Assembly (NCBI GenBank): GCA_019120395.1
Contig: DWVD01000045.1
Span: 1-52,506, forward strand
Length of the DNA stretch: 52,506 bases
Reading direction: 5' to 3'
Source: Candidatus Gemmiger faecigallinarum
Lineage (GTDB): Bacteria; Bacillota; Clostridia; Oscillospirales; Ruminococcaceae
Shown: one piece after another, positions 17,987 through 27,689 of the stretch
Position numbering within the stretch: the stretch's first letter is position 1
Layout of the letters: every line of letters starts with the position of its first letter
Position numbers and translations under genes: made by a program
The notes under the pieces: model-generated
Seen by the model: the letters and a program-made list of their open reading frames with translations, nothing else
Databases searched by the model: none
What the model was told of the DNA's origin: nothing

Positions 17987-18136
17987 CCCGGAAGAATCCC
18001 CGGATACGCGCCGGCCGCAGACGCCGCCCCCCGGTCCCGTTTTCCGCGGCGGAAAGCCGCGCCGCAATTCTCGCCTTTCGAAACATTGAAATCAGGAAAA
18101 CCATACATAAACGCTAAAGTTCAGGAGGTAAACACC

Positions 18137-19624
18137 ATGCTGCAAAACATCCCCGAAGTCAAGCTGGGCATCGTGGCGGTCAGCCGCGACTGCTTCCCCA
18201 TCCAGCTGTCCCAGACCCGCCGGGCCGCCATCGTCAAGGCCTGCGCCGACAAGGGCCTGCCGGTCTACGAGGCCCGGACCACTGTCGAGAATGAGAAGGA
18301 CATGCTGGCCGCCGTCAAGGAAGTCACCGACGCCGGCTGCAACGCGCTGACCGTCTTTTTGGGCAACTTTGGTCCCGAGACACCGGAAACGCTGATCGCC
18401 AAATACTTTGACGGCCCCTGCATGTTCGTGGCGGCTGCCGAGGGCGACGGCGACCTGGTCAACGGCCGCGGCGACGCCTACTGCGGCATGCTGAACTGCA
18501 GCTACAACCTGGGGATGCGCCGCCTGAAAGGCTACATCCCCGAATACCCGGTGGGCACCGCCGCCGAACTGGCTGACAAGATGGCCGAGTTTGTTCCCAT
18601 CGCCCGGACCATCCTGGGCCTGAAGGGGCTGAAGATCATCACCTTCGGCCCCCGCCCGCAGGACTTTTTTGCCTGCAACGCCCCCATCAAGGGCCTGTAC
18701 GAGCTGGGCGTCGAGATCGAGGAGAACAGCGAGCTGGATCTGCTGGTGGCCTACAAGGAGCACGCCGACGACCCCCGCATCCCCGACGTCTGCGCCGATA
18801 TGGCCGCCGAGATGGGCGAAGGCCGCTACTACCCCGACCTGCTGGCCCGCATGGCCCAGTTTGAGCTGACGCTGCTGGACTGGGCCGAGGCCCACAAGGG
18901 CAGCCGCCAGTACGTGGCCTTTGCCGACAAGTGCTGGCCGGCTTTCCCCAGCCAGTTCGGCTTTGAACCCTGCTTTGTCAACTCCCGCCTGGCAAGCCGC
19001 GGCATCCCCGTTTCCTGCGAGGTGGACATCTACGGCGCTTTGAGCGAGTACATCGGCATCTGCATCTCTGGCGATACCGTCACCCTGCTGGACATCAACA
19101 ACTCGGTGCCCCAGTACATCTACGACGAGGACATCAAAGGCAAGTTTGATTACCAGCTGACCGATACCTTCATGGGCTTCCACTGCGGCAACACCCCCAG
19201 CTGCAAGATGTGCGCCGACCGCGCCGTCAAGTACCAGCTGATCCAGCACCGTCTGCTGGAGCCTGCCGGCAGCGACCCCGACTTCACCCGCGGCACGCTG
19301 GAGGGCGACATCGCCCCCTCCGACATCACCTTCTACCGCCTGCAGTGCGACAGCGAAGGCGCGCTGCGCGCCTACATCGCCCAGGGCGAGGTGCTGCCGG
19401 TGGCCACCCGCAGCTTTGGCGGCATCGGCGTGTTCGCCATCCCGGAGATGGGCCGTTTCTACCGCCATGTGCTGGTGCAGAAACACTATCCCCACCACGG
19501 CGCGGTGGCCTTTGGCCATTACGGCAAGCTGCTGTTTGAGGTGTTCAAGTACCTGGGCATTGCCGACATCGCCTACAACCAGCCCAAATCCCTGCCTTAT
19601 CCCACCGAGAATCCCTGGGCATAA
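18137..19624 (+). CDS. L-fucose/L-arabinose isomerase family protein
   Basis: A 495-aa cytoplasmic aldose-ketose isomerase of the fucose/arabinose isomerase superfamily. The N-terminal substrate domain begins [17 protein letters not shown]. Conserved metal-region residues occur in [13 protein letters not shown] (Glu, Asp) and MGFHCGNTP (His). Although close in style to L-fucose isomerases, its company (AraD, an FGGY kinase and phosphoketolase, with no fuculose aldolase) argues that it supplies L-ribulose from L-arabinose, or handles D-arabinose-type pentoses. The ATG at 18137 has AGGAGG 7 nt upstream; earlier in-frame codons lack one. The 14-nt gap to the kinase indicates tight co-transcription. 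Confidence 0.85.
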   Translation: MLQNIPEVKLGIVAVSRDCFPIQLSQTRRAAIVKACADKGLPVYEARTTVENEKDMLAAVKEVTDAGCNALTVFLGNFGPETPETLIAKYFDGPCMFVAAAEGDGDLVNGRGDAYCGMLNCSYNLGMRRLKGYIPEYPVGTAAELADKMAEFVPIARTILGLKGLKIITFGPRPQDFFACNAPIKGLYELGVEIEENSELDLLVAYKEHADDPRIPDVCADMAAEMGEGRYYPDLLARMAQFELTLLDWAEAHKGSRQYVAFADKCWPAFPSQFGFEPCFVNSRLASRGIPVSCEVDIYGALSEYIGICISGDTVTLLDINNSVPQYIYDEDIKGKFDYQLTDTFMGFHCGNTPSCKMCADRAVKYQLIQHRLLEPAGSDPDFTRGTLEGDIAPSDITFYRLQCDSEGALRAYIAQGEVLPVATRSFGGIGVFAIPEMGRFYRHVLVQKHYPHHGAVAFGHYGKLLFEVFKYLGIADIAYNQPKSLPYPTENPWA

Positions 19625-19638
19625 GGGGGATGTGCGGC

Positions 19639-21231
19639 ATGGAAACGATTCAGGCGGCCATCCGGGCCGGCCATACGGCGCTGGGCATCGAGCTGGGGTC
19701 CACCCGCATCAAAGCGGTGCTGACCGGGCCCGACCATTCGCCCGCCGCCTCCGGGGACTTTACCTGGGAGAACCGGCTGGAAAATGGCTTCTGGACCTAT
19801 GACCTGGCCGACGTCTGGGCGGGCGTGCAGGCGGCGTTTGCCGCCCTGTCCGCCGATGTGCAGGCGCGCTACGGCCTGCCGCTGACCACCGTGGGCGCAA
19901 TGGGCGTTTCCGGCATGATGCACGGTTACCTGCCCTTTGACGCCGACGGCTGCCAGCTGGCGGCTTTCCGCACCTGGCGCAACACCACCACCGGTCCGGC
20001 GGCAGCCGAACTGACCCGGCTGCTGGATTTCAACATCCCCCAGCGGTGGAGCATCGCCCACCTGTATCAGGCGGTGCTGAACGGCGAGGACCATGTGGGC
20101 CGTATCGCCTTTTTGACCACGCTGGCCGGGTATGTCCACTGGCGGCTGACCGGCTGCAAAGTGCTGGGCGTGGGCGAGGCCAGCGGCATGTTCCCCATTG
20201 ACCCCGGGACCGGCGGCTACGACGCCGTCCGGCTGGAAAAGACCCAGGCCCTGCTGAAAGCCCACGGCGTCGCGCTGGACCTGGCCGGGGTCCTGCCCGC
20301 CGTGCTGCCCGCAGGCGCGCCGGCAGGCAGCCTGACGCCGGAAGGCGCCCGCCTGCTGGACCCGTCCGGCACGCTGCAGCCCGGCATCCCGCTCTGCCCG
20401 CCGGAAGGCGACGCAGGCACCGGCATGGCCGCCACCAACAGCGTGGCCGCCCGCACCGGCAACGTCAGCGCCGGGACCAGCGTGTTTGCCATGGTGGTGC
20501 TGGAGCATCCGCTGAAAAGCGTCCACCCGGAGCTGGACCTGGTCACCACCCCCACCGGCCGCCCTGTGGCCATGGTCCATGTAAACACCTGCACCAGCGA
20601 TCTGGACGCCTGGGTCCGGCTGCTGGGCCAGATGGCGGAGGCCGCCGGCAGCCCCCTGACAAAGGACGAACTGTACCGGCTGGTTTACCGCCAGGCGCTG
20701 GCCGGCGACGCGGACGCCGGCGGGCTGGTCAGCTTCAACTGCTATTCCGGCGAGCCGGTGGCCGGCCTGGACGCCGGCCGGCCGATGCTGGTGCGCCGCC
20801 CCGACGCCCGGCTGACGCTGCCCAACCTGGCCCGCGCCACCCTGTACGCCGCCATGGCGACGCTGCGCATCGGCATGGACATCCTGCTGAAGGACGAGGG
20901 CGTGCGCCTGGACAGCCTGCTGGGCCACGGCGGCCTGTTCAAGGTGCCGGGCGTGGGGCAGCGGCTGCTGGCCGGCGCGCTGGGCGTGCCGGTGACGGTG
21001 CGCTCCACCGCCGGCGAGGGCGGCCCCTGGGGCATGGCCCTGCTGGCCGCCTATCTGGCCGAAAAGGCCGACGGCGAGCCGCTGGAGCACTGGCTGGACG
21101 GGGTGTTTGCCGCAGGCGGCGGCAGCACCTTGCCGCCCGACGCGGCCGACAGCGCCGGATTTGAACGCTTTTTGGACGATTACCGCCGCGCCCTGCCGGT
21201 GCAGCGGGCCGCAGGCGAGACCCTGCGCTGA
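19639..21231 (+). CDS. FGGY-family carbohydrate kinase (candidate L-ribulokinase)
   Basis: A 530-aa FGGY kinase. The N-terminal phosphate loop is [34 protein letters not shown] and [10 protein letters not shown] form the sugar site; [17 protein letters not shown] and [20 protein letters not shown] correspond to the second phosphate and adenosine regions. It is clearly different from the upstream XylB and from classical AraB. Divergent clostridial kinases of this type, in operons with araD, have been described as alternative ribulokinases (AraK). I place the start at 19639 because GGGGG ends 9 nt before it; the ATG at 19630 abuts that site. Substrate L-ribulose is inferred from the neighbouring AraD, whose substrate is L-ribulose-5-P. 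Confidence 0.82.
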   Translation: METIQAAIRAGHTALGIELGSTRIKAVLTGPDHSPAASGDFTWENRLENGFWTYDLADVWAGVQAAFAALSADVQARYGLPLTTVGAMGVSGMMHGYLPFDADGCQLAAFRTWRNTTTGPAAAELTRLLDFNIPQRWSIAHLYQAVLNGEDHVGRIAFLTTLAGYVHWRLTGCKVLGVGEASGMFPIDPGTGGYDAVRLEKTQALLKAHGVALDLAGVLPAVLPAGAPAGSLTPEGARLLDPSGTLQPGIPLCPPEGDAGTGMAATNSVAARTGNVSAGTSVFAMVVLEHPLKSVHPELDLVTTPTGRPVAMVHVNTCTSDLDAWVRLLGQMAEAAGSPLTKDELYRLVYRQALAGDADAGGLVSFNCYSGEPVAGLDAGRPMLVRRPDARLTLPNLARATLYAAMATLRIGMDILLKDEGVRLDSLLGHGGLFKVPGVGQRLLAGALGVPVTVRSTAGEGGPWGMALLAAYLAEKADGEPLEHWLDGVFAAGGGSTLPPDAADSAGFERFLDDYRRALPVQRAAGETLR

Positions 21232-21258
21232 GCGCCGATCCCCAAAAGGAGGAACCCC

Positions 21259-21960
21259 ATGCTGGAACAACTGAAACAACAGGTCTACCAGGCCAATCTG
21301 GAACTGCCCCGCCGGGGCCTGGTGCTGTACACCTGGGGCAACGTCTCGGGCATTGACCGGGAACGGGGGCTGGTGGTCATCAAGCCGTCGGGCGTGGAGT
21401 ATGACGAGCTGCAGCCCGACGACCTGGTGGTGCTGGACCTGGACGGCAATGTGGTGGAAGGGCGGCTGAACCCTTCCTCTGACACCAGGACCCACCTGGA
21501 GCTGTACCGGGCCTTCCCGGACGTGGGCGGTGTGGTGCACACCCACAGCACCTTTGCCGCCGCCTGGGCCCAGGCCGGGCAGGACATCCCCTGCTACGGC
21601 ACGACCCACGCCGATTATTTCTACGGCCCGGTGCCCTGCGCCCGCAGCCTGACCGCCGGGGAGGTGGCCGAGGATTACGAGGGCAACACCGGCAAGGTCA
21701 TTGTCGAGACGTTCCGCGGGCGCGGGCTGGACCCGGCCGCCGTGCCGGGCGTGCTGTGCCGCAACCACGGGCCTTTTGCCTGGGGCCGGGACCCGGCCCA
21801 GGCGGTCTACCACGCCGCTGTGCTGGAGCAGGTGGCCCAGATGGCGCTGCTGACCCGGCAGATCGAACCCAACGCCGCCCCGGCGCCCCAGTACGTGCAG
21901 GACAAGCATTATCTGCGCAAGCACGGCCCCGGCGCCTATTACGGACAGAACCATACCTGA
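21259..21960 (+). CDS. araD: L-ribulose-5-phosphate 4-epimerase
   Basis: A 233-aa class II aldolase/epimerase family zinc enzyme converting L-ribulose-5-P to D-xylulose-5-P. It matches the AraD/UlaF group along its length: [52 protein letters not shown], the zinc ligands in [24 protein letters not shown] and VIVETF, and a third His in [10 protein letters not shown]. Length equals the E. coli enzyme (231 aa). The epimerase-specific TTHADYFYG rules out the related fuculose-1-P aldolase. AAAGGAGG precedes the ATG. Its product feeds directly into the phosphoketolase 31 nt downstream. Confidence 0.95.
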   Translation: MLEQLKQQVYQANLELPRRGLVLYTWGNVSGIDRERGLVVIKPSGVEYDELQPDDLVVLDLDGNVVEGRLNPSSDTRTHLELYRAFPDVGGVVHTHSTFAAAWAQAGQDIPCYGTTHADYFYGPVPCARSLTAGEVAEDYEGNTGKVIVETFRGRGLDPAAVPGVLCRNHGPFAWGRDPAQAVYHAAVLEQVAQMALLTRQIEPNAAPAPQYVQDKHYLRKHGPGAYYGQNHT

Positions 21961-21991
21961 ACACACATCCACCCGAGGGAGGGAAACACCC

Positions 21992-24361
21992 ATGGACAGA
22001 ACCGAACTGCAAAAAATCAACGCCTACTGGCGGGCATCCAACTACCTGGCGGCGGGGCAGCTTTATCTGCTGGATAACCCGCTGCTGCGCCGCCCGCTGA
22101 CCCGCGACGACGTCAAGAAAAAGATCGTCGGCCACTGGGGCACCGTGCCCGGCCAGAACTTTGTCTACGTCCACCTGAACCGCATCATCAAAAAATACGA
22201 CCAGGATATGATCCTGATCTCCGGCCCCGGCCACGGCGGCAACTTCTTTGTGGCAAACGCCTACCTGGACGGCACTTACTCCGAGGTCTACCCCAACATC
22301 AGCCGGGACGAGGAGGGCATGCGCCGCCTGTTCAAGCAGTTTTCCTTCCCCGGCGGCATCTCCAGCCACGTTGCGCCGGAGACCCCCGGCTCCATCAACG
22401 AGGGCGGCGAGCTGGGCTACTCCATCGCCCACGCCTTCGGCGCGGTGTTTGACAACCCCGACCTGATCGCCGCGGTCACCGTGGGCGACGGCGAGGCCGA
22501 GACCGGCCCCCTGGCCACCAGCTGGCAGTCCAACAAGTTCCTGAACCCCAAAGGCGACGGCGCCGTGCTGCCGATCCTGCACCTGAACGGGTACAAGATC
22601 AGCAATCCCACCGTGTTCGGCCGCATGACCCACGAGGAGCTGGAGCATTTCTTTCTGGGATGCAGCTGGAAGCCCTACTTTGTCGAAGGCGACGACCCGA
22701 TGGCCATGCACGAGAAGATGGCCGAAACGCTGGACGCCGTCATCGAGGAGATCCACGACATCCAGCGCCGCGCCCGTGCCGGCGAGGAGATGGGCCACAT
22801 CCAGTGGCCGATGATCGTGCTGCGCACCCCCAAGGGCTGGACCGGCCCCAAGGTGGTGGACGGCAAGCCCATCGAGGGCACCTTCCGCGCCCATCAGGTG
22901 CCCATCGACCTGACGCTAGGCACCTCCAACCAGGAGGAGCACCTGGCCCAGCTGGAAGACTGGCTGCGCAGCTACCATCCGGAGGAGCTGTTTGACGAGA
23001 ACGGCACCCTGATCCCCGAACTGCAGGCGCTGGCCCCCACCGGCGACCGGCGCATCGCGGCCAACCCCCACGCCAACGGCGGCAAGCTGCTGCGGGACCT
23101 GCGCACCCCCGATTTCAAGGACTACGCGGTGGACATCCCCTTCCCCGGCAGCGTGGAAAAGCAGGACATGATCGAGCTGGGCGGCTACATCCGCGACGTG
23201 TTCAAGCTCAACGCCGACGCGAAGAATTTCCGCATCTTCGGACCTGACGAGACCATGTCCAACCGGCTGTACAAGTGCTTCGAGGCCGAGAACCGGGACT
23301 GGAACTCCACCACCGTGCCCGGCGACGAGTTTTTGGCCGGCGACGGCCGCATCATGGACAGCATGCTGTCCGAGCATCTGTGCGAAGGCTGGCTGGAAGG
23401 CTACCTGCTCACCGGCCGCCACGGCTTCTTTGCCAGCTACGAGAGCTTTATCCGCGTGGTGGACAGCATGGTGGCCCAGCACGCCAAGTGGCTGAAGGTC
23501 TGCAACCAGCTGCCCTGGCGGCAGAGCATCGCCAGCCTGAACCTGATTTTGACCTCCAACGTCTGGCAGCAGGACCACAACGGCTACACCCACCAGGACC
23601 CCGGTTTCCTGGACCACATCGCCAACAAAAAGGCGGACGTCGTCCGCCTGTACCTGCCGCCGGATACCAACTGCCTGCTGTCCTGCTTTGACCACTGCAT
23701 CCGCAGCCGGGACTATGTCAACGTGCTGGTCACCTCGAAGCACCCGCGTCCCCAGTGGCTGACCATGGAGCAGGCCGTCAAGCACTGCACCCAGGGCGTG
23801 GGCATCTGGGACTGGGCTTCCAGCGACGCCGGCGAGGAGCCGGACATCGTCATGGCCTGCTGCGGCGACACCCCCACGCTGGAGACGCTGGCCGCCGTGA
23901 CCATCCTGCGGGACGCCATGCCGGAGCTGAAGATCCGCGTGGTCAACGTGGTGGACCTGATGAAGCTGGAACCCAACACCAAGCATCCCCACGGCCTGTC
24001 CGACGCCGACTACAACGCATTGTTCACCAAGGACAAGCCCATCATCTTTGCCTTCCACGGCTACCCGACGCTGATCCACGAGCTGACCTACGAGCGGGCC
24101 AACCGCAACCTGAGCGTCCACGGCTATCAGGAGGAAGGCACCATCACCACGCCGTTCGACATGCGGGTGCAGAACGAGATCGACCGCTTCCACCTGGTCA
24201 AGGACGCCATCCAGCACCTGCCCCAGCTGGGCAACCGCGGCGCCTACCTGATCCAGCAGATGAACGACAAGCTGGTGGACCACAAGCAGTACATCCACGA
24301 GGTGGGCCAGGATCTGCCCGAGATCCTGAACTGGAAATGGCATCTGCCAGAAAACCAGTGA
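21992..24361 (+). CDS. xfp: Xylulose-5-phosphate/fructose-6-phosphate phosphoketolase
   Basis: A 789-aa thiamine-diphosphate enzyme that cleaves xylulose-5-P (and often fructose-6-P) with phosphate to acetyl-phosphate plus glyceraldehyde-3-P (or erythrose-4-P). Family blocks are [54 protein letters not shown], the TPP-binding [17 protein letters not shown], the diagnostic [20 protein letters not shown], and [13 protein letters not shown]. Length is standard (about 790-820 aa). It starts after GAGGGAGGG. As the last gene of the pentose operon it receives xylulose-5-P from both XylB and AraD; acetyl-P gives ATP through acetate kinase, encoded elsewhere. A strong terminator follows 29 nt later. 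Confidence 0.97.
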   Translation: MDRTELQKINAYWRASNYLAAGQLYLLDNPLLRRPLTRDDVKKKIVGHWGTVPGQNFVYVHLNRIIKKYDQDMILISGPGHGGNFFVANAYLDGTYSEVYPNISRDEEGMRRLFKQFSFPGGISSHVAPETPGSINEGGELGYSIAHAFGAVFDNPDLIAAVTVGDGEAETGPLATSWQSNKFLNPKGDGAVLPILHLNGYKISNPTVFGRMTHEELEHFFLGCSWKPYFVEGDDPMAMHEKMAETLDAVIEEIHDIQRRARAGEEMGHIQWPMIVLRTPKGWTGPKVVDGKPIEGTFRAHQVPIDLTLGTSNQEEHLAQLEDWLRSYHPEELFDENGTLIPELQALAPTGDRRIAANPHANGGKLLRDLRTPDFKDYAVDIPFPGSVEKQDMIELGGYIRDVFKLNADAKNFRIFGPDETMSNRLYKCFEAENRDWNSTTVPGDEFLAGDGRIMDSMLSEHLCEGWLEGYLLTGRHGFFASYESFIRVVDSMVAQHAKWLKVCNQLPWRQSIASLNLILTSNVWQQDHNGYTHQDPGFLDHIANKKADVVRLYLPPDTNCLLSCFDHCIRSRDYVNVLVTSKHPRPQWLTMEQAVKHCTQGVGIWDWASSDAGEEPDIVMACCGDTPTLETLAAVTILRDAMPELKIRVVNVVDLMKLEPNTKHPHGLSDADYNALFTKDKPIIFAFHGYPTLIHELTYERANRNLSVHGYQEEGTITTPFDMRVQNEIDRFHLVKDAIQHLPQLGNRGAYLIQQMNDKLVDHKQYIHEVGQDLPEILNWKWHLPENQ

Positions 24362-24389
24362 TCCGCCCCTGACATAACGGCATAAACAA

Positions 24390-24440
24390 CCCCGCCCCGC
24401 CGTCCGTGATCGAACCGGACGGCGGGGCGGGGACTTTTTT
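24390..24440 (+). terminator. Rho-independent terminator after phosphoketolase
   Basis: A perfect 17-bp stem (24390-24406 with 24416-24432), then AC and six T residues (24435-24440). It separates the pentose operon from the convergent antiporter gene and may also slow transcription arriving from the other side. Confidence 0.9.
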
Positions 24441-24464
24441 GCGGGGAAAATCGGCGGCGGGGCG

Positions 24465-26066
24465 TCAGTCGGTGTAGTTCAGCACCAGGTGGTCGCCCAC
24501 CTGCAGCACGGTGTCCCCGTTGGGGATCAGGTAGCGTTCGCCGCGGCGCACCAGCACCACCAGCGCTCCGGCCGAAAGCTCGATGTCGGCCAGGCGCGTG
24601 CCGGCGGCGGGGTTGTCGGCTTCCAGGACTTTCTCGGTCAGAGAGATGCCCGGCGTGCCTTCGTTTTCCAGCGCGCACAGGATCAGGTGGTCGCCGGCCT
24701 GCAGCACGGTGCTGCCGTTGGGAACAAGCTGCGTCTCGCCCCGCTGCAGGCTGATCAGGATGGCGCCCGGCGGCAGCGTCAGCTGACGCACCGCCTGCCC
24801 GCACCAGGCGTGGCCCTCCGGTATGGCAAACTGGATAAACTGCACCGGTGCCTCGTCCACATAGTCGGTGAAGGTTTTCATAACGTTGCCGCTCTCGTCG
24901 ATCATGCGCAGCTTGCGCGCTGCAAAGGGCAGAAGGGACCCCTGCAGCGAGATGGAAAACAGCACGATCAGGAAAACGATGTGAAACAGGTCGTTGTCGG
25001 TGGCCACCGGGCTGATCACCGTCATGACGGCGAACACGATGGAGGCCGCGCCGCGCAGCCCGGCAAAGCTGACCAGCAGCCGCTGCCGGATGCTGCCGCC
25101 AAAGGGGGCAAGCAGCAAAAATACCGCCGCGGGCCGCCCGACCAGCGTCATGAACAGGGCGATGGCGGCCGCGGGCAAGATCACCGCGGGCATTTGCGAG
25201 GGGAAGGAGAGCAGCCCCAGCAGGAAAAACAGCACCATCTGCATCATGCTGGTAACGCCGTCGAAAAAGGGGACCAGCGTCTGCTTGTTGCGGATGTCTC
25301 CGTTGCCCAGCAGGATACCGGTGATGTAGACGCTCAAAAAACCGTTGCCGCCCAGCATGGCGGGCGCGGCGTAGCTCAACAGCGCCACCGCGACCACAAA
25401 CAGCGTGTCAAAGCCGCTGGAACCGAATTTCAGGCGCTTGAACAGCCACAGCGCCGCCAGCCCCACGCCGAAGCCGAACGCCAGGCCGAACCCCAGCTGG
25501 GCGGCCAGCAGCCCGATCACCGCGCCCGGCGTGATGCCCGATTCCATCGCGGTCAGCAGCACGGCGGTCAGCATGTAGGCGAACGGGTCGTTGGAACCGC
25601 TTTCCACCTCCAGCATCGAGTCGGTGTTTTCTTTCAGCGCCAGTTTGCGGGCGCGCAGGATGGAAAACACCGACGCCGCGTCGGTGGAACCCAGCACGGC
25701 GCCGCACAAAAGGCCCTCCAGCAGGGCCATGCCCAGCACAAAATGGCAGAACAGGCCGGTCAGCACGGCGGTCAGGATGGTGCCCAGGCTGGAAAGCACG
25801 ATGGACTGCACCGCGACCGGTTTGGCCGCCCGCCAGTTGGTGCCGAAACCGCCGTAAAACATGATGAACAGCAGCGCCACCGTGGAGATCTGGTCGGCAA
25901 AGGCGTAGTCGTCAAAGGGGATGCGGGCGATGCCGTCCGAGCCGAACAGCATGCCCAGAAAAAGGAACGCCAGCAGCGCCGGGACGCCCAGCCGGATCGA
26001 CAGCCGGTTGAACGCCACACAGGCAAAGATGACAACGGCCAGAAAGAGCAGAAATGAAGCGAGCAT
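24465..26066 (-). CDS. CPA1-family cation/proton antiporter with RCK_C domains (NhaP2-like)
   Basis: A 533-aa inner-membrane antiporter. Residues 1-390 hold about 12 membrane segments of the Na+/H+ exchanger fold, with PALLAFLFLGMLFGSDG in the second or third segment and GAVLGSTDAASVFSIL containing the conserved Asp of the ion site (STDAASV). The cytoplasmic tail carries two TrkA-C/RCK_C-type domains (about residues 395-470 and 475-533; compare PNGSTVLQAGDHLILCAL and PNGDTVLQVGDHLVLNY). RCK_C domains let nucleotides such as c-di-AMP control K+/H+ exchange in related proteins. GGAGG lies upstream of the start. K+ rather than Na+ export is inferred from the RCK_C domains. Confidence 0.9.
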   Translation of the reverse strand: MLASFLLFLAVVIFACVAFNRLSIRLGVPALLAFLFLGMLFGSDGIARIPFDDYAFADQISTVALLFIMFYGGFGTNWRAAKPVAVQSIVLSSLGTILTAVLTGLFCHFVLGMALLEGLLCGAVLGSTDAASVFSILRARKLALKENTDSMLEVESGSNDPFAYMLTAVLLTAMESGITPGAVIGLLAAQLGFGLAFGFGVGLAALWLFKRLKFGSSGFDTLFVVAVALLSYAAPAMLGGNGFLSVYITGILLGNGDIRNKQTLVPFFDGVTSMMQMVLFFLLGLLSFPSQMPAVILPAAAIALFMTLVGRPAAVFLLLAPFGGSIRQRLLVSFAGLRGAASIVFAVMTVISPVATDNDLFHIVFLIVLFSISLQGSLLPFAARKLRMIDESGNVMKTFTDYVDEAPVQFIQFAIPEGHAWCGQAVRQLTLPPGAILISLQRGETQLVPNGSTVLQAGDHLILCALENEGTPGISLTEKVLEADNPAAGTRLADIELSAGALVVLVRRGERYLIPNGDTVLQVGDHLVLNYTD

Positions 26067-26209
26067 GAATCCCTCCGATCTTGTTGCGGTGTCCTGCGGG
26101 TAAAAAGGTTGCGGGCCGGCGGCCGGGCGCGCGGCAGCGCCGGCGGAAAACCGGCGGGGGCCGGCGGACGAGAATGCGCCGGCGGGGGCGGCGGATCGCG
26201 TATATATGT

Positions 26210-26239
26210 ATTATATCAGCCCGGACCACCGCCTGCCAA
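26210..26239 (-). promoter_or_regulatory. Promoter of the antiporter gene
   Basis: On the minus strand, TTGGCA (complement of 26234-26239), an 18-bp spacer, and a consensus TATAAT (complement of 26210-26215), reading towards the start codon at 26066. Confidence 0.65.
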
Positions 26240-26247
26240 CCCGCAGG

Positions 26248-26299
26248 GAAAAAATAAAAGAGCGGGTTTGCGGCTGCGCAGCCACAAAACGACGCTCTT
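26248..26299 (-). terminator. Terminator of the C39 peptidase gene
   Basis: On the minus strand, AAGAGCG (complement of 26293-26299) pairs with CGCTCTT (complement of 26258-26264). The self-complementary GGCTGCGCAGCC sits in the loop region, and TTATTTTTT follows. It lies 16 nt after the stop codon. Confidence 0.65.
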
Positions 26300-26314
26300 A
26301 ACAAATATGGAAAT

Positions 26315-27091
26315 TTATTGCAGGATCACGCACTGGTTCCCGCGGGAGGCAAAAACGGCTTCAAAGCTGGCGCGGGGATACTCGATCTGGCCGGCCAGCG
26401 GGTCGGCGATGATCACCGTCTCGGCGTCGTAGCCGATCAGCACGGCGCCGTGGTCGTTGGAGCTCCATTCCACATAGTCGCCGTCCGTGGTATACCAGCC
26501 GTCGGTCGGCAGGCGCTCTTCCATCGAGATCGTCACCCACACCACCACCGGGACGTCCTGATCCACCAGCACGTACAGATCCTCCGGCTCGGCGCCGGTC
26601 AGGTCCTCGGCGCGCAGGCCGCTGCCCTGGTCGGCCAGGTAACCGTCCGCGGCCGCTACGATGGGCGCGGTGCCGCAGATATAACCGCTGCCGAACGGGT
26701 CGCCGACAAAGTACTGTTCCAGGTCAGGGCCGTATGTCAGGCCGTCCTCGCCGGTGGAAAAGTCGGCGGGGGCGGTGGGCAGGTAGTCGGCGGCCATCTC
26801 CACCTTGTCGGCGTCGAAGCCATAGTATTGCAGCACCATCGTCAGGGCGGTGACCTCGCAGCCGGTGGGCAGTTCCGGCATCTGCAAAAGCAGCGGGAAA
26901 TCGGCAATCAGGTGGCTGCCGGAAGGGGTGGGCGCCGGAGTGGGGGAGGGCGTCGGCGCGGCTTCGGGAGTGGCGGCGTTCTCGGCGGTTTCGGCGGTGA
27001 CGGCATTGACCGGCTCAGCGCCGGCGCAGCCGGTCAGCAAAGCCAGACTGAGCAGGCAGAGAAGCAGGCGGGAGTTCGGGCGGACGGACAA
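26315..27091 (-). CDS. C39-type cysteine peptidase lipoprotein
   Basis: A 258-aa predicted lipoprotein of the C39_2 papain-like superfamily. Residues 1-22 form a lipoprotein signal ending LLTGC (Cys 22). An Ala/Thr/Pro spacer runs to about residue 57 (APTPSPTPAPTPSGSH). The peptidase-like domain has Cys 78 in PTGCEVTALTMVLQYYG, His 214 in NDHGAVLIGYD and Asp 230 in IIADPLAG. It would act at the outer face of the membrane on a wall peptide or protein; the substrate is unknown. The start is TTG (complement of 27089-27091) with AGAGGG upstream; no in-frame ATG gives a full signal peptide. Its own promoter and terminator make it a single-gene unit next to the secretion locus. Confidence 0.82.
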   Translation of the reverse strand: MSVRPNSRLLLCLLSLALLTGCAGAEPVNAVTAETAENAATPEAAPTPSPTPAPTPSGSHLIADFPLLLQMPELPTGCEVTALTMVLQYYGFDADKVEMAADYLPTAPADFSTGEDGLTYGPDLEQYFVGDPFGSGYICGTAPIVAAADGYLADQGSGLRAEDLTGAEPEDLYVLVDQDVPVVVWVTISMEERLPTDGWYTTDGDYVEWSSNDHGAVLIGYDAETVIIADPLAGQIEYPRASFEAVFASRGNQCVILQ

Positions 27092-27205
27092 TGGGGGTCC
27101 CTCTTTTCTTATGGATCGAATGGATCGAAAGGCGGACGGCGTGCGGGGCGCATCCGATGCGGTCTGTTTTTCCGCGCAGCGGCGCGCGATAAAAACGTTG
27201 GCTTT

Positions 27206-27235
27206 ATTATACAGGAAACATCCGCCGTTTGTCTA
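27206..27235 (-). promoter_or_regulatory. Promoter of the C39 peptidase gene
   Basis: On the minus strand, TAGACA (complement of 27230-27235), an 18-bp spacer and TATAAT (complement of 27206-27211). Confidence 0.6.
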
Positions 27236-27295
27236 ATACTTCCTGTAAATGGAAAAACATGCCCGGAGGCAATGGTTTGCAGCCGCAGCACGGAC

Positions 27296-27334
27296 AAAAA
27301 ACGCGCAGCCGGGGCGGGAAGCTCCGACTGCACG
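27296..27334 (-). terminator. Terminator of the leftward type VII secretion operon
   Basis: On the minus strand, CGTGCAGTCGG (complement of 27324-27334) pairs with CCGGCTGCGCG (complement of 27302-27312) over 11 positions with two G-T wobbles, followed by TTTTTT (complement of 27296-27301). It lies 42 nt past the DUF4176 stop codon. Confidence 0.65.
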
Positions 27335-27375
27335 GTGAGGATAGGGGAAAATCGTCTGTGGCAGAACCTGGCGGA

Positions 27376-27660
27376 TCACTTGTCGGAAGGCTTTTTGCTG
27401 TAAAAGCTGTCCAGTTTGTTCAAAAAAGCGGCGCGTTCCTGATCTTCAAAGCCGCGAAAGTTGACTTCCTCGATATTTTCGTGGTTGAACAGGAACTGCC
27501 CTTGTTCGCCGATGTTGCCTTCAGGATACAACACCCCAATATAATCGTATTCTTTTTTGTCTGAACGATCGGTCTGGCGCACACCGAAGACCATCAGGCG
27601 CTTTTCTGCCCCTTTCAGCCGGATTACGGAACCAATGGGCAGCAGGTCTTTCACATTCAT
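27376..27660 (-). CDS. DUF4176 family protein (type VII secretion accessory)
   Basis: A 94-aa soluble protein with the DUF4176 pattern: LLPIGSVIRLKGAEKRLMVF at the N-terminus, EYDYIGVLYPEGNIGEQGQ in the middle, and FLFNHENIEEVNFRGFEDQE near the C-terminus. DUF4176 proteins recur in type VII secretion and LXG-effector gene clusters of Firmicutes, where an accessory or chaperone-like role is suspected. Here it is the last gene of the secretion operon, 29 nt after the candidate effector gene, with AGGAGGAAATTGAG upstream. The start is the only ATG. A role as partner of the upstream 386-aa protein is inference from order. Confidence 0.8.
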   Translation of the reverse strand: MNVKDLLPIGSVIRLKGAEKRLMVFGVRQTDRSDKKEYDYIGVLYPEGNIGEQGQFLFNHENIEEVNFRGFEDQERAAFLNKLDSFYSKKPSDK

Positions 27661-27689
27661 CTCAATTTCCTCCTAACAGCGGACAACGG

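Noticed and set aside
18137-19624. L-fucose catabolic operon (isomerase, fuculokinase, fuculose aldolase)
   Set aside because: The third gene is AraD by its TTHADYFYG and [13 protein letters not shown] blocks and length, not FucA, and phosphoketolase follows. Pentose use is the better reading.
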